This document shows, piece by piece, positions 43,359 through 52,702 of a DNA stretch of 64,000 nucleotides. The notes under the pieces were generated by a model that was given only the letters and a program-made list of their open reading frames with translations, was not told the origin of the DNA and searched no databases. Made by a program: the position numbers and the translations under genes. The stretch's first letter is position 1, and every line of letters begins with the position of its first letter. Source of the stretch: Henriciella sp. (GTDB lineage Bacteria; Pseudomonadota; Alphaproteobacteria; Caulobacterales; Hyphomonadaceae); assembly GCA_017642885.1 (NCBI GenBank), contig JAEPOM010000004.1, forward strand, positions 124,001 to 188,000. Reading direction: 5' to 3'.

Positions 43359-44563
43359 TGGCTGACGATATGAAATCCGTGCCGGAGGAAGATCGCACCT
43401 TCACGCTTAATTTTGGGCCTCAGCATCCTGCCGCGCACGGTGTGCTGCGCATGGTGATGGATCTGGATGGCGAGCTGGTGGATCGGATCGACTGCCATAT
43501 CGGCCTGCTGCACCGCGGCACTGAAAAGCTGCTCGAATACAAGACCTATCTTCAAGGTCTGCCTTACTTTGATCGGCTGCATTATTCTGCGCCGATGAAC
43601 CAGGAGCATGCTTGGTGCCTGGCGATTGAGAAGCTGGTCGGTGTTGAGGTTCCCCGCCGCGGCAGCTTCATTCGCGTACTCTATAGCGAGCTAGGCCGGA
43701 TCCTCGAGCACCTACTCAATATCGGCACGTTCATTCTCGATGTTGGCGCGCTGACGCCGATTACCTGGGCCTTCGAAGAACGCGAAAAGCTGATGGGCTT
43801 TTATGAGCGCGCCTCCGGATCGCGTCTCCACGCGGCTTATTTCCGCCCAGGCGGCGTCCATCAGGATCTGCCACAGGATCTGATCGACGACATCATGACC
43901 TGGTGTGAGGAATTCCCGGGCATTCTCAACACGCTTGAGAATTTGATCACCGAAAATCGTATCTTCAAGCAGCGTAATGTCGATATTGGCGTCGTCGATG
44001 AGAAGACGATCATGCAGTATGGCTTCACCGGTCCGATGGTCCGCGGCTCCGGCCTCGCCTGGGACCTGCGACGCAGCCAGCCATATGAGATTTACTCCGA
44101 GATTCCATCTTCCGTGTTTCCGGTGATCATCGGGAAGAATGGCGACAATTACGATCGCTATGTCGTTCGTATGGAAGAGATGCTGGTCTCTTGTGACATC
44201 ATGAAATGGTGTATCGAAAACATGCCGAAAGGTCCGGTTCTGGCGGAGGGCACGAAAGTATCTCCACCGCGCCGCGCTGAAATGAAGAACAGCATGGAAG
44301 CACTGATCCACCATTTCAAACTCTATACAGAGGGCTTCCACGTCCCCGAGGGCGAAGTCTACGCCGCGGTCGAGGCGCCTGCCGGAGAGTTTGGAGTTTA
44401 CCTCGTTTCCGACGGCTCAAACCGTCCACATCGCGTGAAACTACGCGCACCGAGTTTTGCTCACCTGCAAGCGATGGATCACATGTGCAGAGGACACCAG
44501 CTCGCGGATACGTCGGCGATCCTTGGCTCGCTCGACATCGTGTTCGGTGAGGTGGATCGCTAG
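43358..44563 (+). CDS. nuoD: NADH-quinone oxidoreductase subunit D
   Basis: 49-kDa subunit forming much of the quinone pocket. 401 residues. [14 protein letters not shown] near the start, [18 protein letters not shown], and the C-terminal [20 protein letters not shown] are family hallmarks. The conserved histidine and tyrosine of the quinone site lie in GPQHPAAHG and in the DRLHY region. Its TAG overlaps the GTG start of the following membrane protein by one base. Confidence 0.97.
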   Translation: MADDMKSVPEEDRTFTLNFGPQHPAAHGVLRMVMDLDGELVDRIDCHIGLLHRGTEKLLEYKTYLQGLPYFDRLHYSAPMNQEHAWCLAIEKLVGVEVPRRGSFIRVLYSELGRILEHLLNIGTFILDVGALTPITWAFEEREKLMGFYERASGSRLHAAYFRPGGVHQDLPQDLIDDIMTWCEEFPGILNTLENLITENRIFKQRNVDIGVVDEKTIMQYGFTGPMVRGSGLAWDLRRSQPYEIYSEIPSSVFPVIIGKNGDNYDRYVVRMEEMLVSCDIMKWCIENMPKGPVLAEGTKVSPPRRAEMKNSMEALIHHFKLYTEGFHVPEGEVYAAVEAPAGEFGVYLVSDGSNRPHRVKLRAPSFAHLQAMDHMCRGHQLADTSAILGSLDIVFGEVDR

Positions 44564-44925
44564 TGTTACCGGTCCCCGCCTCCGTGGCCATTTATCTGGC
44601 CTATATCACGGCCGGATTTCTGTTCCTGCTGGGCGCAGTGTTCACGCTGTCACCGGCAAAAGGTCTGGCGATGACCAAGCATCGCGCCGAGAACTTGCCG
44701 ACAATCATGGCCGGTCGCTATTTCTTCATGGTGCTTGTCGCTTTGGGGATTGCGCTGACGGGCACGCTTCAGCAGCTCGGATTTGTGTTCCTCGGGCTCG
44801 CCGGCGTAGCGTTCTTTGATGCTGCGGTTTACGCCCGCGCGAAGACGGCCGTTGCGCCGCATCTTGCTGCTGGTTTTGGGGCCATCATCGTGGCGGTGAT
44901 CGCCCTAAAAGGAGCACCAGCATGA
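44563..44925 (+). CDS. Membrane protein inserted in nuo operon (four helices)
   Basis: 120 residues, GTG start overlapping the nuoD stop by one base. Four helices (about 7-25, 45-65, 68-85 and 95-115) with the conserved-looking cytoplasmic segment KGLAMTKHRAENLPTIMAGRY. Not one of the 14 core subunits. Coupled translation on both sides (4-nt overlap with the VOC gene) means it is made with complex I. It could be an assembly or supernumerary factor; unknown. Confidence 0.72.
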   Translation: MLPVPASVAIYLAYITAGFLFLLGAVFTLSPAKGLAMTKHRAENLPTIMAGRYFFMVLVALGIALTGTLQQLGFVFLGLAGVAFFDAAVYARAKTAVAPHLAAGFGAIIVAVIALKGAPA

Positions 44926-45371
44926 GTGCCTTTCCTGAACAGCGTTTGTCGATCATCACGCTGGGTGTCCGTGACCGCAAAGCCATGACCGATTTTTACG
45001 AGACTGTGATTGGTTTCGAGAATGTTGGCCCACCCGGAATGACCATGTTCAATATGGGCGGGTTCGTGCTCGGACTTTGGGAAGCGGACAAACTGGCTGA
45101 GGATGCCGGCCAGGTCGCGCGTCCCACTGAAGGATTTCGCAATGCGGCGCTAGCCTATAATGCGCGCTCCATTGAAGAAGTGAATGAGATCTTCGCGCGC
45201 CTTGAGACGGCTGGCGTGAAGATTACCACCAAGCCTCATGAATCTTTCTGGGGCGGATATTCTGGCTATTTTGCGGATCCCGAGGGCAATGCCTGGGAAG
45301 TCGCATTCAACCCCTTTTGGACTTTTGATGAGGCGGGCCGCGTGGTTCTGCCGACCGGGGAGACAGCGTAA
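44922..45371 (+). CDS. VOC-family (glyoxalase-like) protein in nuo operon
   Basis: 149 residues with two beta-alpha-beta-beta-beta units: LSIITLGVRDRKAMTDFYETVIGFEN at the start and GYSGYFADPEGNAWEVAFNPFW at the end. The metal site of true glyoxalase I is not clearly complete (no N-terminal histidine in LSIITLGV), so it may not be metal dependent. It is coupled by 4-nt overlap to the preceding gene and by 1 nt to nuoE. Not a standard complex I subunit. Confidence 0.85.
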   Translation: MSAFPEQRLSIITLGVRDRKAMTDFYETVIGFENVGPPGMTMFNMGGFVLGLWEADKLAEDAGQVARPTEGFRNAALAYNARSIEEVNEIFARLETAGVKITTKPHESFWGGYSGYFADPEGNAWEVAFNPFWTFDEAGRVVLPTGETA

Positions 45372-46450
45372 TGGCGCTGAGACGATTTGATCTTGAAGCC
45401 GGCGGCGATAGTTTCGCCTTTAAGCCGGAAACTGAACCGACAATCGCGTTCTGGCTCGGGAAGTATCCCGAAGACAAAAAGCGCTCGGCGGTTATTCCAA
45501 TGCTGTGGCTCGCCCAGAAGGACAATGAAGGCTGGTTGTCAGAGCCCGCCATGCGTGAAGTCGCAGATCGTCTCGAGATGCCGTATATTCGCGTCTACGA
45601 AGTAGCGACATTCTACACGATGTTCCGCCTGCAACCGGTTGGTAAACACCATATCCAGCTCTGCGGCACGACGCCTTGCATGCTGCGTGGGGCGAACGAT
45701 CTGAAAGAGGTCTGTCACAAGGCCATCGGCAAGCCAATGTCGGTCACAGACGATGGCCGTTTGAGCTGGGAAGAGGTGGAATGCCTGGGCGCATGCGCCA
45801 ACGCCCCAATGGTTCAGATCAATGACTATTATTACGAAGACCTGACGCCTGAGAGCCTGACCGAAATCCTCGGCAAACTGCAGAATGGCGCTGAAGTGAA
45901 GCCGGGGACTTTCGTCGACCGCTTGAACTCGGCTCCAGAAGGAGGTGCGACGTCATTGCTTGAGGGCGATCTTTACGACGGCTCGCGCAACGCGATTTCT
46001 GCCCTTCCAAATCTACCCAAGGATGCACCGGCAGATCCTGCTCCGCAGGCTACCGAGGCTCCAAAGACAGCCGCGCCGACAAATACCAAGCGTGAAGACG
46101 GGAAGACCACCCTGATCAAGGACTCCAAGCCTGCTCCAAAAACGCAAGACAAGCCTGAGACGGTCGAAATCGCCGCCGGTGAAGAAGATGACCTTAAGCG
46201 TATCAAGGGCATCGGACCGGTGAATGAGAAAGCTCTGAACGAGCTCGGCGTCTACAAGTTCAGCCAGATTGCAGCCTGGACACCGGCCAATGTCGACTGG
46301 GTCGAGGATTTCATGTCCTTTCCGGGACGTATTGAGCGCGAGGACTGGATTGCGCAGGCGAAAACGCTCGCGACTGGTGACGAAACCGACTTCTCTAAGC
46401 GCGTCGACGCTGGCGAGGTTGAGTCTTCCAAGGATGAGGGGGACGAATAA
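45371..46450 (+). CDS. nuoE: NADH-quinone oxidoreductase subunit E with C-terminal extension
   Basis: 24-kDa subunit carrying cluster N1a. Cluster cysteines C98, C103, C138 and C142 are present (LCGTTPC and ECLGAC). At 359 residues it is twice the usual 170-200. Past residue about 175 comes a low-complexity Pro/Ala/Lys linker (about 220-275) and a small helix-hairpin-helix-like domain (DLKRIKGIGPVNEKALNELGVY, about 276-345). Such extended NuoE proteins are known in alphaproteobacteria. ATG overlaps the VOC stop. Confidence 0.95.
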   Translation: MALRRFDLEAGGDSFAFKPETEPTIAFWLGKYPEDKKRSAVIPMLWLAQKDNEGWLSEPAMREVADRLEMPYIRVYEVATFYTMFRLQPVGKHHIQLCGTTPCMLRGANDLKEVCHKAIGKPMSVTDDGRLSWEEVECLGACANAPMVQINDYYYEDLTPESLTEILGKLQNGAEVKPGTFVDRLNSAPEGGATSLLEGDLYDGSRNAISALPNLPKDAPADPAPQATEAPKTAAPTNTKREDGKTTLIKDSKPAPKTQDKPETVEIAAGEEDDLKRIKGIGPVNEKALNELGVYKFSQIAAWTPANVDWVEDFMSFPGRIEREDWIAQAKTLATGDETDFSKRVDAGEVESSKDEGDE

Positions 46451-46662
46451 TGGCGCTTGTTGAACGCCCTGACCCTCGCAAGAAGCTCGTCATCGCAGCG
46501 GGGATAGATTTGCTGATCGTAGCGCTTGGCGTCGCGATGTTTGTTGCGTCCGGCAGTATGCTTTGGATATTGATGGCGGTTGCTTTTGGCGCTGTGGTTA
46601 GCGTGCCGCTGATCCTTTCTGCCATGCGCGAAATTAGGGAGCAAAACAATGCTTCAGGATAA
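46450..46662 (+). CDS. Small two-helix membrane protein in nuo operon
   Basis: 70 residues: a basic N-terminus (RPDPRKK), two helices (about 15-33 and 38-56) and a charged tail. No family recognised with certainty. It starts at the base where nuoE stops and overlaps nuoF by 14 bp, so it is tightly coupled. It is probably a lineage-specific accessory or assembly peptide of complex I. Confidence 0.7.
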   Translation: MALVERPDPRKKLVIAAGIDLLIVALGVAMFVASGSMLWILMAVAFGAVVSVPLILSAMREIREQNNASG

Positions 46663-47953
46663 AGATCGCATTTTCACAAATCTTTACGGCGCCCACGATC
46701 CGGGCCTCGAGGGCGCCAAGCAGCGCGGTGCCTGGCACCTGACGCGCGAAATGCTCGAGCAAGGGCCTGACTGGCTGTGCACGCAGATCAAAGAAAGCGG
46801 CCTTCGCGGTCGCGGCGGTGCGGGCTTCCCGACCGGACTGAAATGGACATTCATGCCGAAGTCTGTCGGCGAGCGTCCTCACTATCTGGTTGTAAACGCA
46901 GATGAATCTGAGCCCGGCACATGTAAGGACCGGGAGATTATGCGCCATGATCCGCACTTGCTGATCGAAGGTTGCATGGTCGCCAGTCGCGCGATGCGCG
47001 CACACAAATGCTACGTCTATCTGCGCGGTGAATATATCGCGGAACGCGAAGCGCTCGAGAAAGCGGTCAAGGAAGCCTATGAGGCAAAACTGATCGGTAA
47101 GGACAATGTGAATGGCTGGGATTTCGATCTCTATGTCCATCACGGCGCCGGCGCATACATTTGCGGTGAAGAAACCGCGCTGCTGGAAAGCCTGGAAGGC
47201 AAGAAAGGGCAGCCGCGCCTGAAGCCGCCATTTCCTGCCAATGCCGGACTCTATGGCTGCCCGACGACCGTGAACAATGTTGAATCGATTGCTGTCGTGC
47301 CAACCATCCTGCGCCGCGGCGCGCAGTGGTTTGCTGGCTTTGGTCGTCCGAACAATACTGGCACCAAGCTGTTCTGCATTTCAGGTCACGTGAACAAGCC
47401 GTGCAATGTCGAAGAAGAGATGTCGATCACGTTCAAGGACCTGATAGAAACCCATTGCGGCGGCATTCGTGGCGGCTGGGACAATCTCAAGGCGGTCATC
47501 CCCGGCGGATCATCCGTGCCCATGGTGCCGGCTGAGCAGATCATGGACGCGCACATGGATTTCGACACGCTGCGCGACCTGCAATCAGGCCTCGGCACTG
47601 CAGCGGTCATCGTCATGGACAAGTCGACCGACCTGATCCAGGCGATTGCGCGCATCGCTTATTTCTACAAGCATGAGAGCTGCGGCCAGTGTACACCCTG
47701 CCGGGAAGGCACGGGCTGGATGTGGCGCGTCCTTGAACAGATGGTCAAAGGCGATGCCCATCACGACGATATCGAAAAGCTTCTCGATGTCTCGAAGCAG
47801 GTAGAAGGTCACACAATCTGTGCATTGGGCGATGCGGCGGCTTGGCCTGTCCAGGGCCTGATCCGCCATTTCCGCCATGAAATCGAAGACCGGATCACCC
47901 AGTACCGCGCCCCGCGCGCCCTGGTGCAAGGCCACACAGTGGCGGCGGAGTAA
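46649..47953 (+). CDS. nuoF: NADH-quinone oxidoreductase subunit F
   Basis: 51-kDa subunit binding NADH and FMN. 434 residues. FMN/NADH-binding stretches [13 protein letters not shown] near 53-65 and [19 protein letters not shown] near 168-186. Cluster N3 cysteines are C345, C348, C351 (CGQCTPC) and C391 (HTICALG). Alphaproteobacterial size. Confidence 0.97.
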   Translation: MLQDKDRIFTNLYGAHDPGLEGAKQRGAWHLTREMLEQGPDWLCTQIKESGLRGRGGAGFPTGLKWTFMPKSVGERPHYLVVNADESEPGTCKDREIMRHDPHLLIEGCMVASRAMRAHKCYVYLRGEYIAEREALEKAVKEAYEAKLIGKDNVNGWDFDLYVHHGAGAYICGEETALLESLEGKKGQPRLKPPFPANAGLYGCPTTVNNVESIAVVPTILRRGAQWFAGFGRPNNTGTKLFCISGHVNKPCNVEEEMSITFKDLIETHCGGIRGGWDNLKAVIPGGSSVPMVPAEQIMDAHMDFDTLRDLQSGLGTAAVIVMDKSTDLIQAIARIAYFYKHESCGQCTPCREGTGWMWRVLEQMVKGDAHHDDIEKLLDVSKQVEGHTICALGDAAAWPVQGLIRHFRHEIEDRITQYRAPRALVQGHTVAAE

Positions 47954-47958
47954 GAGAT

Positions 47959-50058
47959 ATGTCCGACGATCTTTTCAAACTGAATATTGATGGCCAAGAG
48001 GTCGAGGTTCCTCGTTCTTACACGCTGATGCAGGCGTGTGAGGAAGCGGGCGCTGAGATCCCGCGCTTCTGCTATCACGAACGCCTATCCGTGGCAGGAA
48101 ACTGCCGGATGTGCCTGGTGCAATGGCATGGTGCGCCGAAGCCGATTGCCTCTTGTGCGCAAACGGTTGGCGATATGCGGATGAATCCGGACGGTACGCC
48201 GCCAAACATCTCGACCCAGGGCGACTATGTCGAGAAAGCGCGCAATGGCGTGATGGAATTCCTGCTTATCAACCACCCGCTGGATTGCCCGATCTGTGAC
48301 CAGGGCGGTGAATGTGATCTGCAAGACCAAGCCGTCGCCTATGGCCGCGCGGACAGCCGCTATGAGCTGAACAAGCGCGCCGTTGAAGACAAGAATATGG
48401 GCCCGCTGGTCAAGACGATCATGACCCGCTGCATTCAGTGCACGCGCTGCGTCCGCTTCGCGGCCGAAGTCGCTGGTGTCGAAGAGATCGGAATGATCTC
48501 GCGCGGTGAAAGCGCTGAAATCACGACATATTTGGAAGAAAGCCTCACTTCAGAGCTGTCCGGCAATGTCATTGATCTCTGTCCGGTCGGCGCGTTGACC
48601 TCCAAGCCGTACGCGTTCAACGCCCGGCCGTGGGAGCTGCGCAAGACTGAAAGTGTCGACGTCATGGACGCGCTCGGCTCGAACATTCGGGTTGATGCCA
48701 AGGGCGATGCCGTGATGCGCATCATGCCGGTCATCAACGAAGAAGTGAACGAGGAATGGCTCTCGGATAAGTCCCGATTCATCTGGGACGGTCTTGCCCG
48801 CCAGCGTCTGGATCAGCCCTATGTCCGCAAGGACGGCAAACTGACGCCGGCAAATTGGGGCGAAGCCTTCGAGGCCGCAAGAGACGCGCTGTCCGCCCCC
48901 GCTGACAAGATTGGCTTTGTCGCTGGAGACCTGATCGAAGTTGAGCAAGCCAAGGCGGCGCTTGATCTCGCTCGTGCGCTGGGCGTTCAGAATACAGATT
49001 GCCGCCCGGCTGGCGCGACTTATGGCGCAGACGGCGTGCGTGAGCGCTACATCTTCAATCCGACTTTGCTCGGCGTTGAGGAGGCAGATGCGCTCCTGCT
49101 GATCGGAACCAATCCGCGCAAAGAAGCCGCGGTCTGGAACTCCCGCATTCGCAAGGCCTGGCTGTGGAATGACCTAAAAGTCGGCGTCATCGGTGAAGCC
49201 GCGGACCTGACATACGATTATGAGCACCTCGGCGACGGCCCGGACGCCCTGAAGGGCTTGTTTAACCGGGATAGTGAGATCGCTGAAGCGCTGCGCAATG
49301 CTGAAAAGCCAATGATCATTGTAGGTGAAGGCGTCCTCGCCCGCGAAGATGGCGAAGCGATCCTTGCCGCAGTGCATGATTACGCGCTGGAAATCCAAGC
49401 GATCAAAGACGATTGGGCAGGCTTCGGCGTGTTGCATACTGCTGCCGGACGCGTTGGCGCGCTGGACACAGGATTTGTTCCTGGCGAAGGCGGTGCGAGC
49501 ACAGCGACGATCCTCGGCGGCGGCATGGACGCAATTGTCCTGCTCGGCGCGGATGAAGTTGATCTTTCCAAGACTGGCAATGCCAAGATCATCTATGTCG
49601 GCAGCCATGGCGATGCGGGCGCGAGCAAGGCGGACATCGTCCTGCCAGCTGCAGCCTACACAGAGATGGCAGCTACTTATGTGAACACAGAAGGCCGGGT
49701 TCAGATGACCCGCAGAGCCGTACAGCCTAAAGGCGAGGCACGCGAAGGCTGGGCGATTTTCAGAGCCCTGTCAGATGTGGTCGGCAAGACGCTGCCTTAT
49801 GATTCGGCGGACGATCTCCGCGCGGCATTGCGAGAGGCCAATCCGGTTTTTGCCGGGCTCGGTTATGCTCCAGGCAGCGCCGGGGTTGAGGCTCTGAAAG
49901 AGAATATTTCTTCAAGTGGAGCGGGTGTCGGAAGCGGCGCATTCACGGCGACAATTGGAGATTTCTACATGACCAACCCGATTGCTCGGGCGTCCAAGAC
50001 CATGGCGGAGTGTTCTCTGCAGAAACAGGGTCTTGAAACCGAGATGGCAGCGGAGTAG
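47959..50058 (+). CDS. nuoG: NADH-quinone oxidoreductase subunit G
   Basis: 75-kDa subunit with three iron-sulfur clusters. 699 residues. N1b cysteines lie in CEEAGAEIPRFC and GNCRMC, then CPICDQGGECDLQD (with the histidine-ligated N5 region before) and CIQCTRCVRF for N4. A molybdopterin-oxidoreductase-like domain follows (about 215-620). The C-terminal 40 residues resemble the mitochondrial type (FYMTNPIARASKTMAECS). Five bp after nuoF. Confidence 0.97.
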   Translation: MSDDLFKLNIDGQEVEVPRSYTLMQACEEAGAEIPRFCYHERLSVAGNCRMCLVQWHGAPKPIASCAQTVGDMRMNPDGTPPNISTQGDYVEKARNGVMEFLLINHPLDCPICDQGGECDLQDQAVAYGRADSRYELNKRAVEDKNMGPLVKTIMTRCIQCTRCVRFAAEVAGVEEIGMISRGESAEITTYLEESLTSELSGNVIDLCPVGALTSKPYAFNARPWELRKTESVDVMDALGSNIRVDAKGDAVMRIMPVINEEVNEEWLSDKSRFIWDGLARQRLDQPYVRKDGKLTPANWGEAFEAARDALSAPADKIGFVAGDLIEVEQAKAALDLARALGVQNTDCRPAGATYGADGVRERYIFNPTLLGVEEADALLLIGTNPRKEAAVWNSRIRKAWLWNDLKVGVIGEAADLTYDYEHLGDGPDALKGLFNRDSEIAEALRNAEKPMIIVGEGVLAREDGEAILAAVHDYALEIQAIKDDWAGFGVLHTAAGRVGALDTGFVPGEGGASTATILGGGMDAIVLLGADEVDLSKTGNAKIIYVGSHGDAGASKADIVLPAAAYTEMAATYVNTEGRVQMTRRAVQPKGEAREGWAIFRALSDVVGKTLPYDSADDLRAALREANPVFAGLGYAPGSAGVEALKENISSSGAGVGSGAFTATIGDFYMTNPIARASKTMAECSLQKQGLETEMAAE

Positions 50059-50067
50059 GGCGGCGCG

Positions 50068-51144
50068 ATGAGTGGTTTGATCGAACAATATGGCGCGCTG
50101 ACTGGCTGGTTGCTCGTGCTCGGCCAGATAGGCCTGTTTACGCTGGTCCTGTCGCTCTCGATCGCCTTCCTGCTTCTGCTGGACCGCAAGGTCTGGGCGG
50201 CGGTGATGATGCGCAAGGGGCCGAACGTCGTCGGACCTTTTGGATTGATGCAGAGTTTCGCTGATTTCGGGAAGTTTCTCCTAAAAGAGATCATCATTCC
50301 GGCGGGCGCGAACAAAACGGTCTTCCTGATCGCACCGATCCTGACCCTGACTCTCGCCTTCGCGGCCTGGGCGGCCATTCCAGTGGCGCCGGGCTGGGTG
50401 ATTTCAGACATCAATGTCGGAGTTCTCTACTTGTTCGCGATCTCGTCGCTGGGTGTCTACGGCATTATCATGGGCGGATGGGCCTCGAACTCGAAATACC
50501 CATTCCTGGCCTCGCTTCGAAGCGCAGCGCAGATGGTGTCTTATGAAGTGTCCATTGGCCTGATCATTATCACAGTGATCCTGCTCGCGGGTTCGATGAA
50601 CCTGTCAGAGATCGTCAATGCACAGGATGGCGGGCTCTTTACCTGGCACCTGATGACCTTCGAGCATATCCTGATCTGGCCAGTCATGGTTGTGGCGTTT
50701 GTGATGTTCTTCGTCTCGGCACTCGCCGAAACCAACCGTCCGCCATTCGATCTACCCGAAGCGGAATCTGAGCTGGTTGCTGGTTATCAGGTTGAGTATT
50801 CTGCGACGCCATATCTGCTCTTCATGTTCGGCGAATATCTGAACATTGTTCTGATGTGTGCGATGATGACCCTACTGTTCCTCGGTGGGTGGCACGGCCC
50901 GATCCCGCTGAGTGCAGATTTCGTCAACATGTTCCCCGAGTGGATCGTGAACCTCGGCCACCTGGCCTGGTTCATGGGCAAGCTGGTCTTCTTCTTCTTC
51001 CTTTTCGCGCTCGTGAAGGCGGTGGTGCCGCGTTACCGGTATGATCAGTTGATGCGCCTGGGTTGGAAAATTTTCCTGCCAACCGCGCTCGCAGCCGTTG
51101 TGATCGTTGGCGGATATGTCGTCTATGGAGGGGTTCAAGCGTAA
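50068..51144 (+). CDS. nuoH: NADH-quinone oxidoreductase subunit H
   Basis: Membrane subunit joining the arms and the proton channel to the quinone site. 358 residues, eight helices. [24 protein letters not shown] near 50-73 and [28 protein letters not shown]-type segments are the quinone-binding loops. The TAA at 51142-51144 overlaps the ATG of a 36-codon frame. Confidence 0.97.
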   Translation: MSGLIEQYGALTGWLLVLGQIGLFTLVLSLSIAFLLLLDRKVWAAVMMRKGPNVVGPFGLMQSFADFGKFLLKEIIIPAGANKTVFLIAPILTLTLAFAAWAAIPVAPGWVISDINVGVLYLFAISSLGVYGIIMGGWASNSKYPFLASLRSAAQMVSYEVSIGLIIITVILLAGSMNLSEIVNAQDGGLFTWHLMTFEHILIWPVMVVAFVMFFVSALAETNRPPFDLPEAESELVAGYQVEYSATPYLLFMFGEYLNIVLMCAMMTLLFLGGWHGPIPLSADFVNMFPEWIVNLGHLAWFMGKLVFFFFLFALVKAVVPRYRYDQLMRLGWKIFLPTALAAVVIVGGYVVYGGVQA

Positions 51145-51254
51145 TGATTGTGAGCCTTATTGTTTTCGCGCCCGTCGCTAAAGTTCTCTATCCGGCCTGG
51201 TACATGACCGGTCATATTGCATCGACGGCGCTTATGAGTGGAGCTTTGTCATGA
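51144..51254 (+). CDS. Predicted 36-residue microprotein between nuoH and nuoI
   Basis: ATG 51144 shares a base with the nuoH stop (TAATG) and its TGA overlaps the nuoI ATG (ATGA, 51251-51254). It is 36 residues with a hydrophobic N-terminal stretch ([18 protein letters not shown]), so it could be a single-helix membrane peptide. Perfect double coupling suggests selection for translation through the gap. The alternative is that the frame only carries ribosomes from nuoH to nuoI. Confidence 0.5.
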   Translation: MIVSLIVFAPVAKVLYPAWYMTGHIASTALMSGALS

Positions 51255-51736
51255 GCCTGGTTCAGACCATTCGAGGCGCGTTGCTCACCGACTTCATCTC
51301 GGCCTTCGGGCTCGGGATCCGTGAGATGTTCCGGCGCAAGGCGACGGTGAATTATCCGTTTGAGAAAAACCCGCTCAGCCCGCGTTTTCGCGGTGAACAT
51401 GCCTTGCGGCGTTATCCGAACGGCGAAGAGCGCTGCATTGCGTGTAAGCTTTGCGAAGCGATCTGTCCGGCCCAGGCGATTACGATTGAGGCTGAGCCGC
51501 GCGAAGACGGATCTCGCCGGACGACGCGTTATGACATCGACATGGTGAAATGCATCTATTGCGGCTTCTGTCAGGAGGCTTGTCCGGTGGACGCGATTGT
51601 CGAGGGACCGAATTTCGAGTTCGCCACGGAGACCCGTGAAGAGCTCTATTATGACAAAGAGAAGTTGCTCGCGAACGGGGATCGCTGGGAACGGCTCATT
51701 GCCAAAAATCTGGAACTGGACGCGCCGTACCGGTAG
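51251..51736 (+). CDS. nuoI: NADH-quinone oxidoreductase subunit I
   Basis: TYKY-type subunit carrying clusters N6a and N6b. 161 residues. Two [4Fe-4S] motifs: C62, C65, C68, C72 and C101, C104, C107, C111. The N-terminal amphipathic helix that lies on the membrane is present, as in alphaproteobacterial/mitochondrial homologues. Confidence 0.97.
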   Translation: MSLVQTIRGALLTDFISAFGLGIREMFRRKATVNYPFEKNPLSPRFRGEHALRRYPNGEERCIACKLCEAICPAQAITIEAEPREDGSRRTTRYDIDMVKCIYCGFCQEACPVDAIVEGPNFEFATETREELYYDKEKLLANGDRWERLIAKNLELDAPYR

Positions 51737-51788
51737 CGCCCGAATTGAGGAGGCGGTTCGCCGCCAGAAGGGAATAGGGGCAAAGGCA

Positions 51789-52382
51789 GTGGAACTGATC
51801 GCCTTCTATATATTCGCGGCCATCGTGACCGTATCGGCCTTGGCAGTGATCATGTCCAAGAACCCGGTGCATTCGGTCCTGTGGTTGATCCTGACATTCT
51901 TTACAGCGGCCGGATTGTTCGTCCTGATCGGGGCGGAGTTCCTGGCGATGCTGCTCGTCGTGGTCTATGTCGGCGCCGTGGCGGTGCTGTTCCTGTTTGT
52001 TGTTATGATGCTCGATGTCGACTTCGTCGAATTGAAGCAGGGAACGCTGCGATACTGGCCATTTGCGACGCTGATTGGCCTCGCCTTTATCGCGGAAATT
52101 GCGCTCGCAAGTTTTGCTCGTGACGGGTCGTCGAACGCCAATTTCGACGCGTCTCCGGGCGCCGATACGAATACCGAGGCTATCGGACAGGTCATGTACA
52201 CCGACTACTTCCTGCTGTTCCAGATGGCGGGTCTCGTCCTCCTCGTGGCGATGATTGGAGCGATCGTTCTCACGCTGCGCGAGCGTCCGGGTGTCAAACG
52301 CCAGAACATCGCGCGGCAGACGTCGCGTCGGCGTGAAGATGCGACTGAAAAAGTTGCGGTTGAACCAGGTCGGGGGATTTAG
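51789..52382 (+). CDS. nuoJ: NADH-quinone oxidoreductase subunit J
   Basis: Five-helix membrane subunit, 197 residues from GTG 51789; no ATG fits and the longer upstream frame overlaps nuoI without similarity. AGGGG about 9 nt upstream. Core: [39 protein letters not shown]-type segment near 35-70, which includes the pi-bulge helix. The loop after helix 4 contains an Asn/Asp/Ser stretch ([15 protein letters not shown]). Confidence 0.93.
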   Translation: MELIAFYIFAAIVTVSALAVIMSKNPVHSVLWLILTFFTAAGLFVLIGAEFLAMLLVVVYVGAVAVLFLFVVMMLDVDFVELKQGTLRYWPFATLIGLAFIAEIALASFARDGSSNANFDASPGADTNTEAIGQVMYTDYFLLFQMAGLVLLVAMIGAIVLTLRERPGVKRQNIARQTSRRREDATEKVAVEPGRGI

Positions 52383-52384
52383 TC

Positions 52385-52693
52385 ATGGACCTCACGATCA
52401 ATCACTTCCTGACGATATCGGCGATCCTGTTTACGATCGGCGTCGTTGGTATTTTCGTAAACCGCAAGAACATCATCGTTATTCTGATGGCGATCGAGCT
52501 GATCCTGCTTTCGGTGAACATCAATCTCGTTGCTTTCTCGGTGTTTACCGGGACAATTTCGGGGCAGATTTTCGCGATGCTCGTTCTGACGGTTGCAGCG
52601 GCAGAAGCCGCCGTAGGTCTGGCCATCCTGGTCGTTTACTTCCGCAATCGCGGTGACATTTCGGTCGAGAGTGTCGACCTGATGAAGGGGTAG
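52385..52693 (+). CDS. nuoK: NADH-quinone oxidoreductase subunit K
   Basis: Three-helix membrane subunit, 102 residues. The conserved glutamates of the proton path are in [18 protein letters not shown] (helix 2) and the [17 protein letters not shown] helix 3. Two bp after nuoJ. Confidence 0.96.
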   Translation: MDLTINHFLTISAILFTIGVVGIFVNRKNIIVILMAIELILLSVNINLVAFSVFTGTISGQIFAMLVLTVAAAEAAVGLAILVVYFRNRGDISVESVDLMKG

Positions 52694-52702
52694 GGGCGCA
52701 GC

